64,000 bases of DNA, taken from positions 485,608 to 549,607 of the forward strand of contig JADJGV010000005.1 of assembly GCA_016707895.1 (NCBI GenBank), given 5' to 3'. Shown here piece after piece: positions 38,054 to 46,543 of this stretch. Below the pieces are notes generated by a model. It saw only the letters and a list, made by a program, of their open reading frames with translations, was not told where the DNA came from and ran no database searches. Origin of the DNA: Myxococcales bacterium (GTDB taxonomy: Bacteria; Myxococcota_A; Polyangia; Haliangiales; Haliangiaceae). A program made the position numbers and the translations under genes. Position 1 is the stretch's first letter, and each line of letters starts with the position of its first letter.

Positions 38054-39448
38054 TCAGAACCCGCAGGCGCAGCGCGCCATGCGCTCGGTGCCGGTCGGGT
38101 GGGTCCAGTACAGATCGGTGGCGTCGATCGCGACGTGGCCGGGGAAGTCGACGCCGCTGAGCAACGTCTCGACCGTGCCGCCGGCCAGGCCGGCGCGCTG
38201 GATCCGGCCGACGTAGTGCGAGGGCAGCTCGTTGGACGACACCCAGTACAGCCACGCGCCGTCGAGGATCAGGTCCGAGAAGGCCCCCTGGCCGCCGTAG
38301 ATCATCTCGCTCACGATGATCTCGACCGGGCCGCCGGCCTTGGCGCGGCGCGCCACCTGGTTGCGCGCCGGGTCGAGCTGGCGGGTGACCCAGTACACGC
38401 GGGTCGCGTCGAGCACGAGGTCGTCGAGGTAGTACTGGTTGGTGGCGATCACCTCGACAGTGCCGCCGGCCTTGGGGCAGCGCGCCACAGCGTTGTCGTT
38501 GGGGTTGATCCAGTAGGCGTGGGTGCCGTCGACGACGATCGTGTAGGCGCCGTCCTGGCCGGTCGCCACCACCTCGATCGGGCCGCCGGCCTTGGCGCGT
38601 CGGCGCACCTCGCCGTCGGCGGTCCAGTACACGTGGGTGGCGTCGATCGCGATGCCGATCGTGCTGCCCTGGCCGCTGGCGATCGTCTCCGCGGGGCCGC
38701 CGGCCTTGGCCCGGCGCATCACCGTCTGATCGCGCCACGCCACCCAGTAGACGTACGTCGCGTCGAGCGCCAGCGCGTACACGCCGCCCTGGCCGCTCGC
38801 GAGGGTCTCGGTCGGGCCGCCGGCCTTGGCCTTGCGCCGGACCGCGTCGTCGATCGCCCAGTACACGTGGGTCGCGTCGAGCTCGATCGCGACCGCCCCG
38901 AGGGTGTCGTAGGCGAATGATTGGCTGCAGCCGGTCGGGCATCCCGCCGCGTCGGTCGAGCCCGCATCGACCGGCGGCGGGGCGTCGACCGGCGGCGCGG
39001 CGTCGACCGGCGGCGCGGCGTCGACCGGCGGCGGCGCGTCGACCGGTGGCGGCGCATCGACCGGTGGCGGCGCATCGACCGGTGGTCCGGCGTCGACCGG
39101 CGGCGGTGCATCCACGACGGCCGCGTCGGCGGGCGGCCTGGCGTCTGCGATCGCGGCGTCGACCGGCGACGGCGCGTCGATCACGGCCGCGTCGGCGGGC
39201 GGCGCGTCGTCGAGCATCGCGGCGTCCGCGATCGTTGCGTCTGCCATCGCTGCGTCTGCGATCGTCGCGTCCGCGCCGATCGGTGCATCGAGCACGGCCG
39301 CGTCGGCGCCACCGTCGGGCGCCACCCCATCGATGCTCCCGCCGTCCGCCACCACCGCCGCGTCGCCCGGCGGATGCCCCGGCTGTCCGCTGCACGCGGC
39401 CACCGCGAGCCAGAGCCCCAGGGCAGGGAGCAGTAAGCGCAGTTGCAC
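38054..39448 (-). CDS. Lipoprotein with Asp/Pro/Ala repeat stalk and propeller-like repeats
   Basis: A 464-residue lipoprotein. The signal WLAVAACSG is followed by about 135 residues of low-complexity stalk, first ADAAV/IADAAM-type units, then nine or so copies of PPVDA. The C-terminal 310 residues contain six or seven repeats of about 47 residues, each with LDATHVYWA and RRAKAGGPxE variants, as in beta-propellers of the kind that bind carbohydrate or protein. The start is taken as the GTG at 39448, which gives a clean signal; other in-frame starts precede a non-signal stretch. The protein is likely displayed away from the membrane on its stalk. Confidence 0.8.
   Translation of the reverse strand: MQLRLLLPALGLWLAVAACSGQPGHPPGDAAVVADGGSIDGVAPDGGADAAVLDAPIGADATIADAAMADATIADAAMLDDAPPADAAVIDAPSPVDAAIADARPPADAAVVDAPPPVDAGPPVDAPPPVDAPPPVDAPPPVDAAPPVDAAPPVDAPPPVDAGSTDAAGCPTGCSQSFAYDTLGAVAIELDATHVYWAIDDAVRRKAKAGGPTETLASGQGGVYALALDATYVYWVAWRDQTVMRRAKAGGPAETIASGQGSTIGIAIDATHVYWTADGEVRRRAKAGGPIEVVATGQDGAYTIVVDGTHAYWINPNDNAVARCPKAGGTVEVIATNQYYLDDLVLDATRVYWVTRQLDPARNQVARRAKAGGPVEIIVSEMIYGGQGAFSDLILDGAWLYWVSSNELPSHYVGRIQRAGLAGGTVETLLSGVDFPGHVAIDATDLYWTHPTGTERMARCACGF
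38960..39112. repeat. 15-bp tandem repeat encoding PPVDA units
   Basis: About ten head-to-tail copies of a 15-base unit, best form GCGTCGACCGGCGGC on the plus strand, lie inside the lipoprotein gene. Differences are mostly GTCGAC to ATCGAC and CGGC to TGGT, synonymous or near it, which suggests recent slippage within the coding frame. Copy number change in steps of 15 would lengthen or shorten the stalk without breaking the frame. Confidence 0.85.
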
Positions 39449-39650
39449 AACCCACGGGCGACGAGGCGGCGAGATCGACACGGCTGCCTCGAGATCCCGC
39501 GAGGCCGCCCGAAGTCGCACGAAATCGGCCGGACGCGGCCGCCGGGGCACCGATTCCTGCCGCCGCGGCTCATTGCGCTGGGCTCGAGCGGGTCGGTGGC
39601 GGGCCCAAGAACCGGTTGGTCGCCACTCGGCCACGGGGTAAGCTAGGCCA

Positions 39651-39875
39651 ATGAAGGCCCTGCGCGTGCGCGTCGAGCACGGTCGGATCGTCGGCGAGGC
39701 GCCGGCCGGGCTGCCGGACGGCGAGTTCGAGGTGTGTCTCGCGGACGACGACGACGCGTTGAGCGACGCTGAGGTCGCCAGCCTGAACGAGGCGCTGCGC
39801 CGCGGCTTCGCCGCCATCAGCGCCGGCCGCTTTCGTCCGGCCGCCGACGTGATCGCCGACCTCCGCGGCCGGTGA
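39651..39875 (+). CDS. ParD/RelB-like antitoxin
   Basis: A 74-residue acidic protein. It begins with a short strand pair (ALRVRVEHGRIVG), has an acidic middle (LADDDDALSDAEVASLN) and ends in a helix plus RFRPAADVIADLRGR, the usual tail of small antitoxins that sit in front of ParE/RelE toxins. It would neutralise the next gene's product and repress their shared promoter. TAAGCT lies six bases before the ATG. Confidence 0.75.
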   Translation: MKALRVRVEHGRIVGEAPAGLPDGEFEVCLADDDDALSDAEVASLNEALRRGFAAISAGRFRPAADVIADLRGR

Positions 39876-39879
39876 CGCG

Positions 39880-40197
39880 ATGACCATGGTGGTGGTGGTG
39901 GATGACGCGGAGGCGCAGCTCCGCGAGGTCGTCAACTGGTGGCTCGTCAATCGCCCGGCCGCACCGCTGTTGCCGCTGGACGAGTTCGAACGTTGTACGA
40001 CGCTCCTGACGCACAGCCCGGACATCGGTGCACGCTTCCCGAGAAGCGAGGTGCCCGGCGTGCGGCGCCTGCTGATGGGCCGCACGAAGTGCTTCGTCTA
40101 TTACCTCCACGACGTGGTGCATGACGCGGTCTATGTCCTGGCCGTCTGGGGCGCGCCGAAGGTCGGCGCGCCGCTGCTTCGAGATCCGCGGGGATGA
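39880..40197 (+). CDS. ParE/RelE-like toxin
   Basis: A 105-residue protein four bases after the antitoxin. The C-terminal half has the ParE/RelE strand pattern RRLLMGRTKCFVYYLHDVVHDAVY ending VLAVWGAPK, with the basic Arg and aromatic Tyr residues of the fold. RelE members cut mRNA on the ribosome and ParE members poison gyrase; sequence alone does not decide, though the RTKCFVYY/VLAVWGA style is closer to ParE-type plasmid stabilisation proteins. Confidence 0.8.
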   Translation: MTMVVVVDDAEAQLREVVNWWLVNRPAAPLLPLDEFERCTTLLTHSPDIGARFPRSEVPGVRRLLMGRTKCFVYYLHDVVHDAVYVLAVWGAPKVGAPLLRDPRG

Positions 40198-40261
40198 CAC
40201 GCGCACGTCGCTCGCCCAGGCGAGGCTGCCCGCCCGGTCGTCGTGACGCTATACTCGCGTC

Positions 40262-40840
40262 ATGGCGCCGCCGGCTCGCCCGGCTACCCCCGCGGACCTG
40301 CTGGCTCGCCCCGACCGCGATCGGCTCGAGCTGGTCGGCGGCGAGCTGGTGCCGAAGGCGGCGCCGACGGCCGAACACGGTCGCGGTCAGGGCGCGACGG
40401 TCGGCTCGCTGCGGCGGCGCTTCGATCGCAAGCCGGGCGGCCGCTGGCCGGGCGGCTGGTGGTTCGCGACCGAGACCCACGTGCAGTACGCGACCGGCGT
40501 GTTCTGCCACGATCTCGTCGGCTGGCGCCGCGACCGGGTCCCTGAGTTCCCCACCGGGTTCGCGGTGCGGGTCCGCCCCGACTGGGTCTGCGAGGTGCTG
40601 TCGCCGCGCAACGAGAAGCGCGACTTCGTCGACAAGCCGCGCACCTTGCACGCCGCCGAGGTCCCGCACTACTGGATCCTCGACGCGCAGGAGAAGCTGC
40701 TGATCGTCCATCGCTGGAGCCCCGACGGCTACACGATGGTGCTGTCGGCGGGCGCGGACGAGACGGTGCGCGCCGAGCCGTTCGACGCCGTCGAGCTGCG
40801 GGTCGCGGTCCTGTTTGGCGACGACGACGACGACGAGTGA
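40262..40840 (+). CDS. Uma2-family (DUF820) PD-(D/E)XK nuclease-like protein
   Basis: A 192-residue protein of the Uma2 group. Typical parts are the helix LLARPDRDRLELVGGELV, the strand FCHDLVGWRRDRVP, the catalytic strand PDWVCEVLSPRNEKRDFVDK and the closing AAEVPHYWILDAQEKLL. The acidic residues Asp in DLVGW and Glu in CEVLSP fit the nuclease core, though the Lys of E-x-K is replaced by Leu-Ser. These proteins are abundant in some genomes and their physiological role is unclear. It ends in a run of Asp residues. TATACT sits six bases before the ATG. Confidence 0.88.
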   Translation: MAPPARPATPADLLARPDRDRLELVGGELVPKAAPTAEHGRGQGATVGSLRRRFDRKPGGRWPGGWWFATETHVQYATGVFCHDLVGWRRDRVPEFPTGFAVRVRPDWVCEVLSPRNEKRDFVDKPRTLHAAEVPHYWILDAQEKLLIVHRWSPDGYTMVLSAGADETVRAEPFDAVELRVAVLFGDDDDDE

Positions 40841-40852
40841 GATGCTCACGCC

Positions 40853-41383
40853 ATGACGAAGGCGACCAGCAAGACGTCGCGGCGGGCCGCGGCGCCGACG
40901 CGCGCGGCGACGTCGAAGCCGTCGAAGCGCGCGGGGGCCGCGACGGCCACGCCGGCGGCCAAGGCCAGGCCGGCCCCGAAGGCCAAGCCGGCCACGCCGG
41001 CGCGGGTGTCGACGCACCCGCCGAAGGTGCGCACGGCGGCGACGCTGGCGCTGATCGATCGGCTGCGGGCGATCTGCGTGGCGCTGCCCGAGGTGACCGA
41101 GCAGGTGGCGTGGGCGGAGCCGACGTGGCGGGTGGGCGGCAAGATGTTCGCGATGTGCGACACGTACCATCACGGCAGCACGCACTTGTCGGTGCACCTG
41201 CCGGCGCCGCCGGGCGCGCAGGCGGCGCTGATCGACGCCGATCCCGCGCGGTTCTTCCGGCCACCGTACGTGGGCAGCAAGGGCTGGGTGGCGGTGGTGC
41301 TCGACACCGCGCCCGACTGGGAGATGGTGGCGGCGCTGGTGCGCACGGCCTACGAGCTGATCGCGCCACGGCGACGTCGCTGA
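40853..41383 (+). CDS. MmcQ/YjbR-family protein with histone H1-like tail
   Basis: A 176-residue protein in two parts. Residues 1 to about 58 are Lys/Ala/Pro/Arg/Thr-rich with repeated KAxPAxKA-like units, as in histone H1 tails and bacterial H1-like proteins. Residues about 62-172 are a YjbR (DUF419) domain with LPEVTEQVAWAEPTWRVGGKMFAM, THLSVHLP and the terminal YVGSKGWVAVVLD. YjbR domains have a CyaY-like double-wing fold and are thought to bind DNA. The tail would strengthen non-specific DNA or RNA binding. It begins 12 bases after the Uma2 stop, so the two are probably co-transcribed. Confidence 0.85.
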   Translation: MTKATSKTSRRAAAPTRAATSKPSKRAGAATATPAAKARPAPKAKPATPARVSTHPPKVRTAATLALIDRLRAICVALPEVTEQVAWAEPTWRVGGKMFAMCDTYHHGSTHLSVHLPAPPGAQAALIDADPARFFRPPYVGSKGWVAVVLDTAPDWEMVAALVRTAYELIAPRRRR

Positions 41384-41486
41384 CCGCCGCGCCGCACTTT
41401 GCCACGTCGTGCGCGACATGGCGGGCCGGCGGCGACCTCCACCTGCGCACGGCCAGCGGCACCGACGCACGCGGCCAGGAGGCACC

Positions 41487-43665
41487 ATGCGTATCGCTGT
41501 CATCGTCACCGGCCTGCTCGGCGCGACCGCCGCCGCGGCGGCGGCCGACCCCGACCCCTGTCCGTTCACCGCGCGCGACGCGACCGAGATCCTGCCCGGG
41601 TGCTCGCTGGCTGACGTGGTCCACGATCCCGCCGTCGCGCTGGCGCCAGCGCGCGTGCAGCTAGGCGCCGCGGCGCACCACCTGGGCTCGCTGCGCGAGG
41701 TCGACGCGAGGCGCCCGCTGGCGCAGATCGGCGCGGCGCTCGACGCGGCCGAGGCGGCGCTCGGCGAGGGCCGGGTGTGCGACGCCGCGGCGGCGCTGGA
41801 TCAGATCGACGCCGCCGAAGGCGCGATCGGCGAGGCGCTGGCGGCCGCCGAGGCCGGCGCGCGCGGCGGCGTTCGCCCCGAGGAGGACGACGACGACGGC
41901 CCCGGCGGCGATCCGTACCGGCTGGTGCGGGCGATCCAGCTCCGCGGTCAGCTCGGGCTGGCCGCGCTCGATCAGGTGGTGGCCGCGGGCGCGCCGATCG
42001 CCGAAAGCTGCCGCGAGGCCCGCGCGTCGATCGAGGTCGCCGGTCGGGTGATCCGCGTCGACGATCGCAGCGACCGCGTCGAGCTCGACTCGGGCGCGGT
42101 GGTCACCCTGCCGGGCGCGGCAGGCGGGCGCGCCGGCGTCGTCCCCGGCGCCAGCGTGCGCATCGTCGGCACCGCGTTCGCCGACGGCACGCTCTTGGGC
42201 AGCGCCGCGACCAGCGACACGGTCATGCAGCCACCGGCCGGCGGCCTGGGCCTCATCGACTGCGCGACCCTGCGCGTCGTGCCGCTGCAGCAAGGCTACC
42301 CGGGCTACAGCGGCTGGACCGTGCCCGCGTACCACGACCTGCGCGGCTATCGCGACGACGACAAGGTGCTGCAGCTCGAGCGCGGCGCCGGGCTGGCGAT
42401 CGACCGGAGCTGGAACTTCGCGGCGTGCCCGGCGATGACCGCCGACGGCAAAGGCGATCCACTACGCCGCGACGATTCGCTACGGGGCGGGCCTGTCGAA
42501 GACGCTGGCCAGCAACCTGGAGCCCGACGCGATCGTCATCGCCAAGGACGCCGGCCAGCCCAACACCCCGCTCCCGCTGCGCGTCACCTATTACACCCAG
42601 GCGTGCAGCGTCTGGGGGCTCGGCAGCTGCGACGCGCCGGTCGAGATCGGCTCCGACGACTTCACCTACGTGCTGTGGGCCGCCGAGGAGGCGGGCGCCA
42701 CCGCGGTCTACGACCGCACGACCGTCGGCATCCTGCACAACAACGACCCGGGCGATCACGAGTGGCTGCTGCTCGACGGCTGGAAGGAGCTCCACCCGGG
42801 CATCGCGCCGGCGACGGTCGCGACGATCACCGGTCAGGGCTTCCTGGTCGACGGCCTCGACATCGTCGCGGGCCCGATCCCGCAGGGCCACCAGTTCATG
42901 ATCTTCGAGAGTGACGTCACCGACATCTGGGCCGATCCCGCGCTGCCGAGCTGGAGCTCGCGCTACGCGGTCGGCCAGGATCGCCCGGGCGGCCTGACCT
43001 GGCCGCGGATCGAGGGCGAGCGCAACGGCCAGCCGTACTGGTACTCGGTCGCGCAGCCCCACGTGACCCGCGATCGCATCGCGGTGTGCCCGACCCTGGC
43101 TGGCGGCAACCTCACCACCGCCAACGGCAAGTCGGGCATGGTGCAGGCGGTCGGCGACGCCTTCTACGAGATGCCGTACACCTGCGGCGAGGACACCGAC
43201 ATCGTCAAGGGCAACATCGACGATCCGTCGAAGTACCACGGCTGGAACCAGGTCGCGGCGATCGACATCCCCAAGAGCACGGGCACGAAGATCACCGCGG
43301 CCCGCGGCGGCATCGTCTACGAGTTCGAGGAGAGCCTCGACTGCAACGGCGACTGCGGCGGCAACTACATCATCATCCGCCACCAGGACGGCAGCTACGG
43401 CGTCTACTACCACCTGGTGCAGGACGGCGTGCTCGTCACCGACGGCCAGCTGGTGCGGCGCGGCCAGTCGATCGCCAAGACCGGCAACACCGGCAAGTCG
43501 GGTGGCCCCCACGTGCACTTCGAGCCAGCCTCGGAGCCGACCTCGGACTGGAAGGGCGTCCGCTCGCGCTACCGGGCGATGGTCGACGGCGAGCTCGAGA
43601 CCTGCTACCTGCCGCGGGTCGGCGACGACATCGACTCGGCGAGCGTCTGGCCCAACGCGCTGTGA
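41487..43665 (+). pseudogene. Secreted M23 (LytM-like) peptidase gene with a frameshift
   Basis: Two frames make one gene. The first (from the ATG at 41487, behind AGGAGG) encodes a signal peptide ending AAAAAADP and about 320 residues, then turns into nonsense after 42450. The next frame continues directly: removing one A from AAA at 42450-42452 joins MTADGK to AIHYAATIRYGAG. The C-terminal domain is an M23 metallopeptidase: IPKSTGTKITAARGGIVY, HQDGSYGVYYHL, GQLVRRGQSIAKTGNTGKSG and GPHVHFEP with the zinc-site His residues. Such enzymes cut peptidoglycan cross-links. The restored protein would be about 725 residues. Either the gene is freshly broken, or the base is a sequencing error. Confidence 0.85.
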
Positions 43666-43691
43666 CCGGGGCGCGGCGGTCGGGGCGGGGC

Positions 43692-44219
43692 TCACCCGCC
43701 GACGATCGTCCACCGGTAGCGCGTCTGGTACGGGTGACGGGCGCTGCCGGCGTCGCGCCGCCAGCCGAGTTGGCGGTGGCGGATCTGGAGCTCGACGTCG
43801 TGGGCCGATCCCGGCGCCGCGCAGACCGCGCCGCGGATGCCGACGCCGGTGGCTGATAGGCGACCGTCATCGTTGGCGGCCGCGGCCAGCGGCGCGACGG
43901 CGCGCTGCTCGATGGTAACTGGCACCGGTCGCCGGTCGAGGGTGAGCGCCAGCTCGAGGTCGTCGAGGCCGCTCGCCGCGGGATCGCGCAGCTCGAGCTC
44001 GACGCACAGCCGCCCGCGATCGGCGAACAGCGTGACGGCGTCGGTCCAGTCGCCGGCGTAGATCCACTCGCCGTGGCCGCCGCTGTCGGTGGCCATCACG
44101 CCGGTCAGGCGCGCGCGGGGTGTGCCGAGCTGATCGCGCCCGACCCGGACCCCGATCGCCTCGGCGCCGCAGCCGGCCGCGACGACCAGCGCCAGCGCCG
44201 ATGCCGAGGTCGCTCGCAC
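43692..44219 (-). CDS. Small lipoprotein of unknown function
   Basis: A 175-residue lipoprotein: signal ALALVVAAGCGAEA, then a compact beta-rich domain with two Cys (GRLCVELEL and GAVCAAPG). It includes GGHGEWIYAGDWTD and ends QTRYRWTIVGG. I do not recognise it. The GTG at 44219 is chosen because it gives a complete lipoprotein signal; the frame is open far upstream only because of base composition. Confidence 0.7.
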   Translation of the reverse strand: MRATSASALALVVAAGCGAEAIGVRVGRDQLGTPRARLTGVMATDSGGHGEWIYAGDWTDAVTLFADRGRLCVELELRDPAASGLDDLELALTLDRRPVPVTIEQRAVAPLAAAANDDGRLSATGVGIRGAVCAAPGSAHDVELQIRHRQLGWRRDAGSARHPYQTRYRWTIVGG

Positions 44220-44297
44220 CCCGCGACGGTAGCACGGGGTGTTCCGGGCGGAGCGGAGGGCGGTCACCGCGGCCGCGCTGCGGTAAGCTGACGGGCG

Positions 44298-45350
44298 ATG
44301 CCGTCGATCGATGCCTGGCGTGGCGACGCGCCGGTGGTGCTGTTCGCCAACCCGACCGCGCAGAGCGGCAAGGCGGCCGACGCGATCCGCACGGCCGAGG
44401 GGCTGCTGGCGCGGGCCGGCGTGCCGCACCGGTTCGTGCCGACGGCGCCGGCGGGCGGCACGGTCGACGTGGTGCGCCGGGCGATCGACGACGACGGCGC
44501 GCGGGTGGTGATCGCGATGGGCGGTGACGGCACGTTCGCCGAGGTGGCCAAGGGCGTCCTGGCCTCGGCCCACGCCGCCACGGTCGCGATGGGGATGCTG
44601 CCGACCGGCACCGCCAACGATCAGGGCAAGTCGTTCGGGCTGGCGGCCGGCGCCGGCGCGCTGGCCGACAACGTCGCCGTGATCGCCGCCGGGCGGGTGG
44701 CGGCGATCGACGCCGGCCGCATCGAGGTGATCGCCGGGCAGGAGCGGGTGATCCACCGCGACCTGTTCTTCGACTCGGCGTCGGTGGGCTTTGGCGCCGA
44801 CGCGCTGGTGGCGCGCAACCGCGACCGCGAGCTGGTCGGCAAGATCCCGCTGGCCCGGCTGTTCTACCGGGACATGCTGGTCTACGCCGGCGCGGTGGTG
44901 CGCAAGTTCGCCGAGAGCTACGTCAGCGACGTGAAGTTCGATCTCGACGCCGAGATCGACGGCCACCACCACAGCTTCGACTCGTTGCTCGACGTGATCG
45001 TCAAGAACACCGCGGTGTTCGGCGGCGAGTGGGTGCTCGACCCCGACACCCGCGCCGACGACGGCGTCTTCGAGCTGATCCCGATCTACGGCCGCCGCGA
45101 CCTGACCTCCAAGCTGTTCGCGTCGCTGCGCCACCTGCCGGTCGACGGCGACACGCTGCGCGACCTGGGCATCGAGCACAGCGAGCCGATCCCCGGCCGC
45201 CGGTTCGCGCTGACCGTGACCCAGCCGGGCCAGGCCGGCTACCCGGCGGCGCAGGTCGACGGTGAGGAGATCCCGCACGGCCGCCGCTACCTGATCGACG
45301 TGCTGCCGCGCTGCCTGAACATCGTCGTGCCGCGCGCGGCGACCCGCTAG
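44298..45350 (+). CDS. Diacylglycerol/lipid kinase (YegS/DagK family)
   Basis: A 350-residue cytoplasmic lipid kinase. It shows the N-terminal FANPTAQSGKAAD, the nucleotide motif IAMGGDGTFAEVAKG and the LPTGTANDQGKSFGL motif. The C-terminal beta sandwich carries VGFGADALV and DDGVFELIPIYGR. It phosphorylates a lipid alcohol such as diacylglycerol at the membrane face, typically for phospholipid recycling. TAAGCT lies eight bases before the ATG. It diverges from the small lipoprotein gene. Confidence 0.92.
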   Translation: MPSIDAWRGDAPVVLFANPTAQSGKAADAIRTAEGLLARAGVPHRFVPTAPAGGTVDVVRRAIDDDGARVVIAMGGDGTFAEVAKGVLASAHAATVAMGMLPTGTANDQGKSFGLAAGAGALADNVAVIAAGRVAAIDAGRIEVIAGQERVIHRDLFFDSASVGFGADALVARNRDRELVGKIPLARLFYRDMLVYAGAVVRKFAESYVSDVKFDLDAEIDGHHHSFDSLLDVIVKNTAVFGGEWVLDPDTRADDGVFELIPIYGRRDLTSKLFASLRHLPVDGDTLRDLGIEHSEPIPGRRFALTVTQPGQAGYPAAQVDGEEIPHGRRYLIDVLPRCLNIVVPRAATR

Positions 45351-45442
45351 CGCTCGGCGCCGCGAACAAGCAGCCGCAGGTGCGCTTGGGTAGGTGCACC
45401 GGCGGCGCGACCATGGCGGTCGGCCCGGCGCACGAGGTCGCC

Positions 45443-46513
45443 ATGTCACGCATCTGTCTCGCTGGGTTCACCCTGGTCGCCCTGACCACGCTCGCCTGCG
45501 TCGATCCCGATGACGAGCTCGCGCTCGGCGAGGACGACGCCGAGCTCAAGCACGCCTACGACGATCCCGGCGTCTTCGATCGGTCGACGGTGCGGGTGCG
45601 GGTCACCGGCGGCGGCAAGGTCGGCACCTGCACCGGCACGATCATCGGCGCGCGCCACGTGCTCACCGCGGCGCACTGCTCGATCGCGCCCGGCGCCGAG
45701 ACCTACGCGGTGACGTTCTACGCCGGCGCCTACCCGGCCGAGGCGACCACCCAGTTCGCCAGCCGCGCCTACGTCCCGTGGGGCGTCGATCCGGTGGCGC
45801 ACGCCAGCGCCGGGCTCAACCAGGATCAAGGCCTGCGCGACACCGCCGACAAGTTCGCCGACCTGATGGTGCTGTACCTGCCGGCGGGGATCCCGGCCGG
45901 CTACCAGGTCGCGCGCCTGCCGGCGACGTACCTCGGCAACGGCGACGGCTCGTACGGCTACCTGGTCGGCAACGGCGCGCACGACGGCGGCGCGATCGGC
46001 GCCGGGGTGGTGCTGCGCTGGCTGTACTCGAAGGCCTACTCGTCCAACAACGCCGACGGCCACATGCTGGTCGACTCGTCGGACGTCGACGGCGGCGACT
46101 CGGGCGGCCCGTTCTACACCTTCGACGCGAACTGGCGCCTGGTGGTCCACGGCGCGCTCAGCGGCGTGCGCGTCGAGTGGGCGGCCCACGCCAAGTACGC
46201 CAGCACGCAGTTCCACCTGAAGCGCATCGTCGCGGCGATCGGCAACCTCGAGCTGCGCGGCTACGACCTCCCGGGCAACGACTACGCCGTCGACTGGGCC
46301 AGCACGTCGACCGAGTGCGCGGCGCGCTGCGCCCAGGACGCGCCGTGCAAGGCCTACACCCACGTGCCGTACTACGCGGGCCAGCTCGACGCGCTCGGCG
46401 TGTGCTGGCTGAAGAACGCGACCGGCAGCGCGGTGTGGAACGGCGGGATGGTGTCGGGCGTCATCACGCCGACCGGCGGGTGCGCGACCTCGGGCGGCTT
46501 CTGCCGGATCTGA
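45443..46513 (+). CDS. Trypsin-like serine protease lipoprotein with PAN domain
   Basis: A 356-residue lipoprotein (signal LVALTTLACVD). The S1 protease domain has the triad in order: His in VLTAAHCS, Asp in FADLMVLYLP and Ser in DGGDSGGPFY. After it, about residues 280-345 form a PAN/apple-like module (DYAVDWASTSTECAARCAQ, PCKAYTHVPY, GVCWLKNAT), which binds protein or sugar. It would act outside the cell membrane. I take the ATG at 45443 because the signal peptide begins there. Confidence 0.9.
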   Translation: MSRICLAGFTLVALTTLACVDPDDELALGEDDAELKHAYDDPGVFDRSTVRVRVTGGGKVGTCTGTIIGARHVLTAAHCSIAPGAETYAVTFYAGAYPAEATTQFASRAYVPWGVDPVAHASAGLNQDQGLRDTADKFADLMVLYLPAGIPAGYQVARLPATYLGNGDGSYGYLVGNGAHDGGAIGAGVVLRWLYSKAYSSNNADGHMLVDSSDVDGGDSGGPFYTFDANWRLVVHGALSGVRVEWAAHAKYASTQFHLKRIVAAIGNLELRGYDLPGNDYAVDWASTSTECAARCAQDAPCKAYTHVPYYAGQLDALGVCWLKNATGSAVWNGGMVSGVITPTGGCATSGGFCRI

Positions 46514-46543
46514 CCCGGCCCGCGGTGGGCGCCCCGCCGCGGC

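Noticed and set aside
42440..42460. Programmed ribosomal frameshift in the M23 gene
   Set aside because: A slip site GGC AAA G is present, but there is no stop-adjacent or stem-loop stimulator that I can see; an indel or read error is simpler.
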